A stretch of 64,000 nucleotides of DNA from the NCBI RefSeq assembly GCF_040958095.1, contig NC_091195.1:23644817-23708816 (forward strand), given 5' to 3'. The notes beneath the pieces are model-generated. The model was not told where the DNA came from. It worked only from the letters and a program-made list of their open reading frames with translations, and ran no database searches. The DNA is from Procambarus clarkii (lineage: Eukaryota > Arthropoda > Malacostraca > Decapoda > Cambaridae). Position 1 is the first letter of the stretch; each line of letters opens with the position of its first letter. Below are positions 47,227-56,424 of the stretch, one piece after another. The translations under genes were made by a program, and so were the position numbers.

Positions 47227-48510
47227 GTAAATATTCATATTTTCCACCATAATTTTTAAGGTTATTTATTAATACCAAAATTACGCAAAGAGCTTCATTC
47301 ATCATGTTTAAAATAGTAATTCAGATTTACATTGTTTACATATATGTTTACAACCTTATGGACGAAAGATTCCTTATATTGTTTACAAATATAGTCACCT
47401 TAAGGATGACAAACACCTTACATTGTTTACAAATATAGTCACCTTAAGGGTGACAAACCTTCTACTTTGATTACAAATATAGACTTATTAAGGGCGACTA
47501 CTCCATGAATAATAAATTTTCGAAACATTCCGCTGCTGTATATATTCTTGTGCATAAATAATTTCATGAAGTATTTAGCGACGCCAAACTTTTGGTTCAG
47601 ATGACTTACCACTTTGACTTTGACTCGTGGTACAGATCTCCTTTCACTGTGACCTAATTCCTGTTCAAGATGACCTTTCACTGTGACCTAATTCCTGTTC
47701 AAGATGACCTTTCACTGTGACCTAATTCCTGTTCAAGATGACCATTCACTGTGACCTAATTCCTGTTCAGGATGACCTTTCACTGTGACCTAATTCCTGT
47801 TCAAGATGACCTTTCACTGTGACCTAATTCCTGTTCAGGATGACCTTTCACTGTGACCTAATTCCTGTTCAGGATGACCTTTCACTGTGACCTAATTCCT
47901 GTTCAGGATGACCTTTCACTGTGACCTAATTCCTGTTTAAGATGACCTTTTACTGTGACCTAATTCCTGTTCAGGATGACCTTTCAGTGTGACCTAATTC
48001 CTGTCCAAGATGACCTTTCACTGTGACCTTGATCCTTGGTTAATTAGACCTTCCGTAACTTTGATCCTTAATTCAGGTGACCCATCTATCCCTATGACCT
48101 TGATACTTGGTCCAGATGACCTTTCACTGTGACCTTGACTTAGTTTATATGACCTTTTAATGAGACCTTGACCATTGATAAAGATGACTATGACTGTGAC
48201 CTTGACCATTGATACAGATGACCTTGACTGTGACCTTGACCACTGATACAGATAACCTTGGCTGTGACCTTCACAATTGAAATAAATAACCCTTGAATGT
48301 GACCTTGAAAATTGATACAGATGACCTTGACCGTGGCTTTTAAAATCTATTAATACATTGTTTAGATGCTATAATTACTCTCCAAAATACGGACTTGTCA
48401 TCAGGTAATAAACCCAGCAGTAAGGTGAGTGGATGGCTCAGTATGTCTTCTTGTTATATCTTAGAACATACCAGTAACGACAGTGACTGTATCTTAGTGT
48501 ATGTCTTCAG
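47227..48510 (+). other. Predicted intron 1 of the NACHT gene (1,284 bp)
   Basis: The donor is gtcttg|gtaaatatt and the acceptor tagtgtatgtcttcag|cc, with a pyrimidine-leaning run before the AG. Exon 1 ends one base into a codon (G) and the downstream frame needs two bases (CC), so joining preserves frame as GCC (Ala). Most of its right half is a 35-bp tandem repeat. No competing exon was seen. Confidence 0.7.
47635..48345. repeat. 35-bp intronic minisatellite carrying TGACCT half-sites
   Basis: About eleven close copies (47635-48030) of gatgacctttcactgtgacc + taattcctgttcaag. About eight more diverged units follow (48030-48345), of the form gatgaccttgactgtgacct + tgaccattgatacag. Each unit has two TGACCT hexamers 13 bp apart. 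In the right part many extend to TGACCTTGA. No coding content. Confidence 0.93.
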
Positions 48511-48882
48511 CCATTCTCCTGGACGCCACGGGCTACGTGGACCCGGACACCCTGGACGCCACGGGCTACGTGGACCCGGACACCCTGGACGCCACGGGCT
48601 ACGTGGACCCGGACACCCTGGACGCCACGGGCTACGTGGTCCCGGACACCTTGGACGCCACGGGCTACGTGGACCCTGACACCCTGGACGCCACGGGCTA
48701 CGTGGACCCGGACACCCTGGACACTCTGCCGTACCAGGGAAGGACGCTCATCCTGACCATCAGGCGGCGAGTCACTGATGACGACCCCGCCATAGACTGG
48801 TGCTGCCACCTGGCGGCTCAGCTGTGTCCTCCCTCAAGAGGAGGGTATACTGCCCTGGACTTCTCTGACATGCGTCCCACCA
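48511..48882 (+). CDS. HEPN-NACHT gene, predicted exon 2 (repeat-expanded, LRR-like)
   Basis: The frame continues from exon 1 as ...HLQRL-A-ILLDATGYVDPDT. Six tandem copies of LDATGYVDPDT (48519-48716) are followed by LPYQGRTLILTIRRRVTDDD, IDWCCHLAAQLCPPSRGGYT and ALDFSDMRPTS. The exon is flanked by AG at 48509-48510 and GT at 48883 (ccacca|gtacgtatt). It is 372 nt (124 codons) with phase 1 at both ends, the symmetric form expected of a shuffled or duplicated repeat exon. A predicted beta/alpha LRR-like fold is inference. The in-frame stop shortly after 48882 means the gene either splices onward, to exons not visible here, or ends at 48893 as an unspliced terminal exon. Confidence 0.72.
48519..48716 (+). 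repeat. 33-bp coding minisatellite, six copies
   Basis: Six units of ctggacgccacgggctacgt + ggacccggacacc, nearly identical. Changes are one a>t (Asp to Val), ccttgg for ccctgg, and ccctgac for cccggac. Being 11 codons long it keeps the exon 2 frame. Such near-identity implies recent expansion and likely copy-number polymorphism. Confidence 0.95.
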
Positions 48883-49559
48883 GTACGTATTGACGACATT
48901 TTAACTCGTGAATATCTGTAACTCAGTTGTTTAATTCACAGTGCTTCCAGTGGTTTCAAAAATAGTTTTACATTAAAAGTTATGAATTAGAGAAGTTATA
49001 GGACTTCTTGAGTAACTTTGAGCACCGTTTAGCGACCAAGAATATTCATTAAGCAAGCTTCACTGCTTATAAGATAACACTGATCAATATTTAGCCCAAC
49101 ATTGTCTTGCTTAATACAAGCTAGATTTACTTGATATAAGTTTTCTTTGGCATGAGTGTGTGACATAGACAGGTGTGGGTGGGGAGAGTAGCCAGCTGTG
49201 GGCTTTAGTGTTCCCTCTCATGTGCAGGTGTGGGTCGGGAGAGTAGCCAGGTGTGGGCTTCCGTGTTCCCTCTCATCTACAGGTATGGGTCGGGAGAGTA
49301 GCCAGGTGTGACAACGTTTGTTTTCATGTATTAGCTACGTTATTGTGTGGTTGTAAATAAGTTGCCACAACTTACTGCACAACTTTGGCTAAACAATTTT
49401 GAGACCGTGTCGCAACCTTAAATGTTGCATAAAAATCGTTTTCCTGATTGATGGAATATATTTAAAAAATGTAGAAATATTTTAAAAATATATTTTTACA
49501 TATACTAGAAATAAAACTGAAGCATAATAAAAGGCAGGTTAAAAATATTTTATTCATTA
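48883..49559. other. Sequence downstream of exon 2, with a ~58-bp triplication
   Basis: At about 49165-49310 three copies of caggtgtgggtcgggagagt + agccaggtgtgggctt... occur. Otherwise it is A/T-rich with no recognisable exon, poly(A) cluster or mobile element. If the NACHT gene continues, its next exon must lie beyond the 49.6-64-kb arrays. Confidence 0.5.
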
Positions 49560-52500
49560 CTTTCACTTAATGGAGAATCCATGGTAGTGGTGGTGGAATT
49601 GTTGCTGGGTTGTGGTTGGTGGCAGTGGTGGTAGGTTGTGATTGGTGGCAGTGGTGGGTGATGTTTATTGTTGGTGGTAGTGGTTGGTTCTAGTGGTGGT
49701 TAATAGTTGTGGTTGGTGGTGGTGGTGGTTGATTGCTGTGGTTGGTAATTGTGGTGGCTGATGGTTGTGATTAGTGGTAGTGGTGGTTAATGTTTATGGT
49801 GGTTGAGGTTGTGGTGGTTTAAAGTATTGGTGGTTGATAACTCTGGTGGTTGATATCTGTGATGGTTGATGGTGGTGATAGTTAATGGTTGTGGTGGTTG
49901 ATGGTAGTGTTTGTTGATGGTTATGGTGGTTGATGGTAGTGTTTGTTGATGGGTATGGTGGTTGATGGTAGTGTTTATTGATGGTTGTGGTGGTTGATGG
50001 TAGTGTTTGTTGATGGGTGTGGTGGTTGATGGTAGTGTTTGTTGCTGGTTGTGGTGGTTGATGGAAGTGTTTGTTGATGGTTGTGGTGGTTGATGGTACT
50101 GTTTGTTGATGGTTGTGGTGGTTGATGGTAGTGTTTGTTGATGGATGTGGTGGTTGATGGTTGTGGTGGTTGATGGTTGTGGTGGTTGATGGTAGTGTTT
50201 GTTGATGGTTGTGGTGGTTGATGGTTGTGGTGGTTGATGGTAGTGTTTGTCTATAGTTGTGGTGGTTGATGGTAGTGTTTGTTGATGGTTGTGGTGGTTG
50301 ATGGTAGTGTTTGTTGATGGATGTGGTGGTTGATAGTTGTGGTGGTTGATTGTTGTGGTGGTTGATGGTAGTGTTTATTGATGGTTGTGGTGGTTGATGG
50401 TAGTGTTTGTTGATGGGTGTGGTGGTTGATGGTAGTGTTTGTTGCTGGTTGTGGTGGTTGATGGAAGTGTTTGTTGATGGTTGTGGTGGTTGATGGTACT
50501 GTTTGTTGATGGTTGTGGTGGTTGATGGTAGTGTTTGTTGATGGATGTGGTGGTTGATAGTTGTGGTGGTTGATGGTTGTGGTGGTTGATGGTAGTGTTT
50601 GTTGATGGTTGTGGTGGTTGATGGTTGTGGTGGTTGATGGTAGTGTTTGTCTATAGTTGTGGTGGTTGATGGTAGTGTTTGTTGATGGTTGTGGTGGTTG
50701 ATGGTAGTGTTTGTTGATGGATGTGGTGGTTGATAGTTGTGGTGGTTGATTGTTGTGGTGGTTGATGGTAGTGTTTGTTGATAGTTGTGGTGGTTGATTG
50801 TTGTGGTGGTTGATGGTTGCGGTGGATGATGGTAGTGTTTGTTGATAGTTGTGGTGGTTGATTGTTGTGGTGGTTGATTGTTGTGGTGGTTGATAGTTGT
50901 GGTGATTGATGGTAGTGTTTGTTGATGGTTGTGGTGGTTGATGGTAGTGTTTGTCTATAGTTGTGGTGGTTGATGGTAGTGTTTGTTGATGGTTGTGGTG
51001 GTTGATGGTTGTGGTGGTTGATGGTAGTGTTTGTTGATGATAGTGGTGGTTGATGGTTGTGGTGGCTGATTGTAGTGTTTGTTGATGGTAGTGGTGGTTG
51101 ATGGTTGTGGTGGTTGATGGTTGTGGTGGTTGATTGTTGTGGTGGTTGATTGTTGTGGTGGTTGATTGTTGTGGTGGTTGATTGTTGTGGTGGTTGATTG
51201 TTGTGGTGGTTGATTGTTGTGGTGGTTGATTGTTGTGGTGGTTGATTGTTGTGGTGGTTGATTGTTGTGGTGGTTGATGGTTGTGGTGGTTGATTGTTGT
51301 GGTGGTTGATTGTTGTGGTGGTTGATTGTTGTGGTGGTTGATGGTTGTGGTGGTTGATTGTTGTGGTGGTTGATGGTTGTGGTAGTTGATTGTTGTGGTG
51401 GTTGATTGTTGTGGTGGTTGATGGTAGTGGTGGTTGATGGTTGTGGTGGTTGATTGTTGTGGTGGTTGATTGTTGTGGTGGTTGATGGTTGTGGTGGTTG
51501 ATTGTTGTGGTGGTTGATTGTTGTGGTGGTTGATGGTAGTGGTGGTTGATGGTTGTGGTGGTTGATGGTAGTGGTGGTTGATGGTTGTGGTGGTTGATGG
51601 TTGTGGTGGTTGATTGTTGTGGTGGTTGATGGTTGTGGTGGTTGATTGTTGTGGTGGTTGATTGTTGTGATTGTTGTGGTGGTTGATTGTTGTGGTGGTT
51701 GATTGTTGTGGTGGTTGATTGTTGTGGTGGTTGATGGTTGTGGTGGTTGATTGTTGTGGTGGTTGATTGTTGTGGTGGTTGATTGTTGTGGTGGTTGATG
51801 GTTGTGGTGGTTGATTGTTGTGGTGGTTGATTGTTGTGGTGGTTGATTGTTGTGGTGGTTGATGGGTGTGGTGGTTGATTGTTGTGGTGGTTGATGGTTG
51901 TGGTGGTTGATGGTTGTGGTGGTTGATGGTAGTGTTTGTTGATGGTTGTGGTGGTTGATGGTAGTGTTTGTCTATAGTTGTGGTGGTTGATGGTTGTGGT
52001 GGTTGATGGTAGTGGTGATTGATGGTTGCGGTGGTTGATTGTTGTGGTGGTTGATGGTTGTGGTGGTTGATTGTTGTGGTGGTTGATTGTTGTGGTGGTT
52101 GATTGTTGTGGTGGTTGATTGTTGTGGTGGTTGATTGTTGTGGTAGTTGATGGTTGTAGTGGTTGATTGTTGTGGTGGTTGATTGTTGTGGTGGTTGATT
52201 GTTGTGGTGGTTGATTGTTGTGGTGGTTAATGGTTGTGGTGGTTGATTGTTGTGGTGGTTAAAGGTAGTGGGGGTTGATTGTTGTGGTTGTTGATGGTTG
52301 TGGTGGATGATGGTAGTGTTTGTTGATAGTTGTGGTGGTTGGTTGTTGTGGTGGTTGATGGTAGTGTTTGTTGATGGTTGTGGTGGTTGATGGTAGTGTT
52401 TGTCTATAGTTGTGGTAGTTGATGGTTGTAGTGGTTGATTGTTGTGGTGGTTGATGGTAGTGTTTGTTGATGGTTGTGGTGGTTGATGGTTGTGGTGGTT

Positions 52501-53660
52501 GATGGTAGTGTTTGTCTATAGTTGTGGTAGTTGATGGTTGTAGTGGTTGATTGTTGTGGTGGTTGATTGTTGTGGTGGTTGATAGTTGTGGTGGTTGATT
52601 GTTGTGGTGGTTGATGGTTGTGGTGGTTGATTGTTGTGGTGGTTGATGGTTGTGGTGGTTGATTGTTGTGGTGGTTGATTGTTGTGGTGGTTGATTGTTG
52701 TGGTGGATGGTTGTTGTGGTGGTTGATGGTTATGGTGGTTGATTGTTGTTCTGGTTGAATGTTGTGGTGGTTGATTGTTGTGGTGGTTAGAGGTAGTGGG
52801 GGTTGATTGTTGTGGTGGTTGATGGTTGTGGTGGATGATGGTAGTGTTTGTTGATAGTTGTGGTGGTTGGTTGTTGTGGTGGTTGATGGTTGTGGTGGTT
52901 GATTGTTGTGGTGGTTGATTGTTGTGGTGGTTGATTGTTGTGGTGGGTGATTGTTGTGGTGGTTGATGGTTGTAGTGGTTGATTGTTGTGGTGGTTGATT
53001 GTTGTGGTGGTTGATTGTTGTGGTGGTTGATTGTTGTGGTGGTTGATTGTTGTGGTGGTTGATTGTTGTGGTGGTTAATGGTTGTGGTGGTTGATTGTTG
53101 TGGTGGTTAAAGGTAGTGGGGGTTGATTGTTGTGGTGGTTGATGGTTGTGGTGGATGATGGTAGTGTTTGTTGATAGTTGTGGTGGTTGGTTGTTGTGGT
53201 GGTTGATGGTTGTGGTGGTTGATTGTTGTGGTGGTTGATGGTTGTGGTGGTTGATTGTTGTGGTGGTTGATTGTTGTGGTGGATGATTGTTGTGGTGGTT
53301 GATTGTTTTGGTGGTTGATTGTTGTGGTGGTTGATGGTTGTTGTGGTTGATAGTTGTGGTTAATGGTAGTGGTTGGTGATAGTGGTTGAGGGCAGTGGTA
53401 GATGGTGGTTGTGGTCGTTTGTGGTTGACTGTACTGGTAGTTGTTGAGGTTCGTGATATTGGTGGTTGATTGTTGTATTTTGTGGTAGTGGTGGTTGATT
53501 ATATTTGACAGTAGTGGTGTTTGATTGTTGTTGGTGGTAGGGGTGGTTGATTGTTGTGGTTGGTGTTGGTTTATGGTTGTTGTTGATAGTAGTGGTGGTT
53601 GATTGTTGTGGTTGTTGATGATTGAGGTGGTTGATGATTGATGGTTATGGTTATTGATAG
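49560..53660. repeat. 15-bp GT-rich minisatellite, ~4 kb
   Basis: About 250 copies of gttgtggtggttgat with variants (gatggtagtgtttgtt, agttgtgg). Higher-order blocks of several hundred bases recur (for example 50040-50340 and 50430-50740). The + strand has almost no cytosine over the core 3.8 kb. The left (49560-49860) and right (53340-53660) edges are more diverged. Confidence 0.97.
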
Positions 53661-53662
53661 TA

Positions 53663-54160
53663 GTTGAAATTGAAATTGAAATAAGTTTATTGAGGTAAGT
53701 GAGGTAAGTGAGGTAAGGTAAGTGAAATGGGTGTTTTGACTCACATACATGTAGTGTTGCATGGTTTGGCTTCCCTCATACATTATACCTCTCCTCGCCA
53801 CTTCTGCCTGTGGCTGAATATTTCTGATTTTGCTTCTTATTTGTCTCATTGTGAATTCACATTCGATGTCAACTTGTTGTTTTAATGTGGCACGTTTGGC
53901 CAAGTCATCCGCCACCTCGTTGAGCACTATTCCAACATGAGATGGAATCCACTTGAATTTCACATTGTGACCTTTCAGCTGTATCTCAGTTATTCTTTTC
54001 TTACAATCCTCAACTATGGACATGAAGACTGGATTTCGACTGTTTAAGGACTCAAATGCTCCTCGGCTATCGACAAATACAAAAACATCTTTGTCGTCAT
54101 GACGTACTTCCTCCAAACACGGCAGAATGGCCTGCAGTTGAGCACTGATAGTAATGGTGG
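53663..54160 (-). mobile_element. LINE RNase H domain fragment with 3' tail
   Basis: Minus translation from about 54155 gives SAQLQAILPCLEEV, VFVFVDSRGAFESLNS and IVEDCKKRITEIQLKGHNVKF, then WIPSHVGIVLNEVADDLAKR. This is the RNase H fold of I/Jockey-group ORF2 proteins (DS..A, then the HVGI..NE.AD block). The Glu normally found in the 'AEL.AI' segment is Gln. The frame decays near 53720, where ttacctcacttacctcaata and (tttcaa) repeats resemble a LINE 3' tail. RT and endonuclease are absent; it sits between two tandem arrays. Confidence 0.82.
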
Positions 54161-54164
54161 TTGG

Positions 54165-54770
54165 TTGTTGTAGTTAGAGGAGGAGGTCGAGGAGGAAGGA
54201 GGAGGAGTAAGGAGGAGAAAGAGGAGGAAGGAGAAGGTCGAGGAGGAAGGAGAAGGTCGAGGAGGAAGGAGAAGGTCGAGGAGGAGGGAGAAGGTCGAGG
54301 AGGAAGGAGAAGGTCAAGGAGGAAGGAGAAGGTCAAGGAAGAAAGAGGAGAAGGTCGAGGAGGAGGGAGAAGGTCGAGGAGGAAGGAGAAGGTCGAGGAG
54401 GAAGGAGAAGGTCGAGGAGGAGGGAGAAGGTCGAGGAGGAAGGAGAAGGTCAAGGAGGAAGGAGAAGGTCAAGGAAGAAAGAGGAGAAGGTCGAGGAGGA
54501 GGGAGAAGGTCGAGGAGGAGGGAGAAGGTCGAGGAGGAAGGAGAAGGTCAAGGAGGAAGGAGAAGGTCAAGGAAGAAAGAGGAGAAGGTCGAGGAGGAGG
54601 GAGAAGGTCGAGGAGGAAGGAGAAGGTCGAGGAGGAAGGAGAAGGTCGAGGGGGAAGAAGAAGGTCGAGGAGGAAGGAGAAGGTCGAGGAGGAAGGAGAA
54701 GGTCGAGGAAGAAAGAGGAGAAGGTCGAGGAGGAAGAATGAGAAGGTCGAGGAGGAGAAGGTGTTGGTGG
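54165..54770. repeat. 19-bp purine-rich minisatellite
   Basis: About 30 copies of gaaggtcgaggaggaagga with g/a variants and occasional insertions (gaagaaagag). Blocks of about 120 bp recur. Purine runs with partial mirror symmetry may favour triplex structures. Frames rich in R/E/K/G (+) or P/S/L (-) are artefacts. Confidence 0.96.
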
Positions 54771-54889
54771 TGGCTGTTGGTTGTTGTTAGTGGATATTGA
54801 TGGTTGAAGAACATAGAAGGATTAGGAAAAATAAGGAAGGCAGGAACGAGAAGGAAGTTTAAGGTAGGAGTAGGAAGATTACGGAAGGT

Positions 54890-56412
54890 GGAGTGGTGGA
54901 GAGTGGTGTGTGACAGTGGTGGAGAGTGGTGTGTGACAGTGGTGGAGAGTGGTGTGTGACAGTGGTGGAGAGTGGTGTGTGACAGTGGTGGAGAGTGGTG
55001 TGTGACAGTGGTGGAGAGTGGTGTGTGACAGTGGTGGAGAGTGGTGTGTGACAGTGGTGGAGAGTGGTGTGTGACAGTGGTGGAGAGTGGTGTGTGACAG
55101 TGGTGGAGAGTGGTGTGTGACAGTGATGGAGAGTGGTGTGTGACAGTGGTGGAGAGTGGTGTGTGGCAGTAGTGGAGAGTGGTGTGTGACAGTGGTGGAG
55201 AGTGGTGTGTGACAGTGGTGGAGAGTGGTGTGTGACAGTGGTGGAGAGTGGTGTGTGACAGTGGTGGAGAGTGGTGTGTGACAGTGGTGGAGAGTGGTGT
55301 GTGACAGTGGTGGAGAGTGGTGTGTGACAGTGGTGGAGAGTGGTGTGTGACAGTGGTGGAGAGTGGTGTGTGACAATGATGGGGAGTGGTGTGTGACAGT
55401 GGTGGAGAGTGGTGTGTGACAGTGGTGGAGAGTGGTGTGTGACAGTGGTGGAGAGTGGTGTGTGACAGTGGTGGAGAGTGGTGTGTGACAGTGGTGGAGA
55501 GTGGTGTGTGACAGTGATGGAGAGTGGTGAGTGGCAGTGGTGGAGAGTGGTGCGTGACAGTGATGGAGAGTGGTGAGTGACAGTGGTGGAGAGTGGTGAG
55601 TGACAGTGGTGGAGAGTGGTGTGTGGCAGTGGTGGAGAGTAGTGTGTGGCAGTGGTGGAGAGTGGTGTGTGGCAGTGGTGGAGAGTGGTGTGTGACAGTG
55701 GTGGAGAGTGGTGTGTGACAGTGGTGGAGAGTGGTGTGTGACAGTGGTGGAGAGTGGTGTGTGACAGTGGTGGAGAGTGGTGTGTGACAGTGGTGGAGAG
55801 TGGTGTGTGACAGTGGTGGAGAGTGGTGTGTGACAGTGGTGGAGAGTGGTGTGTGACAGTGGTGGAGAGTGGTGTGTGACAGTGGTGGAGAGTGGTGTGT
55901 GACAGTGGTGGAGAGTGGTGTGTGACAGTGGTGGAGAGTGGTGTGTGACAGTGGTGGAGAGTGGTGTGTGACAGTGGTGGAGAGTGGTGTGTGACAGTGG
56001 TGGAGAGTGGTGTGTGACAGTGGTGGAGAGTGGTGTGTGGCAGTGGTGGAGAGTGGTGTGTGACAGTGGTGGAGAGTGGTGTGTGGCAGTGGTGGAGAGT
56101 GGTGTGTGGCAGTGGTGGAGAGTGGTGTGTGACAGTGGTGGAGAGTGGTGTGTGACAGTGGTGGAGAGTGGTGTGTGACAGTGATGGAGAGTGGTGTGTG
56201 ACAGTGGTGGAGAGTGGTGTGTGACAGTGGTGGAGAGTGGTGTGTGACAGTGGTGGAGAGTGGTGTGTGACAGTGGTGGAGAGTGGTGTGTGACAGTGGT
56301 GGAGAGTGGTGTGTGACAGTGGTGGAGAGTGGTGTGTGACAGTGGTGGAGAGTGGTGTGTGACAGTGGTGGAGAGTGGTGTGTGGCAGTGGTGGAGAGTA
56401 GTGAGGGGAAGC
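54890..56412. repeat. 23-bp GT/GA-rich minisatellite
   Basis: About 65 copies of acagtggtggagagtggtgt + gtg. Most variants are single changes (ggcagt, gatgga, gtgagt). The array is strikingly homogeneous. The minus frame of ~500 codons with a 23-residue period (three 23-bp units) is an artefact. The short 54771-54889 spacer shows no motif. Confidence 0.98.
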
Positions 56413-56424
56413 AGTAAAGAGTGG

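Noticed and set aside
49560..53660. Telomeric or centromeric array
   Set aside because: The unit is not the arthropod telomere repeat TTAGG, and nothing in the window ties this short array to a centromere.
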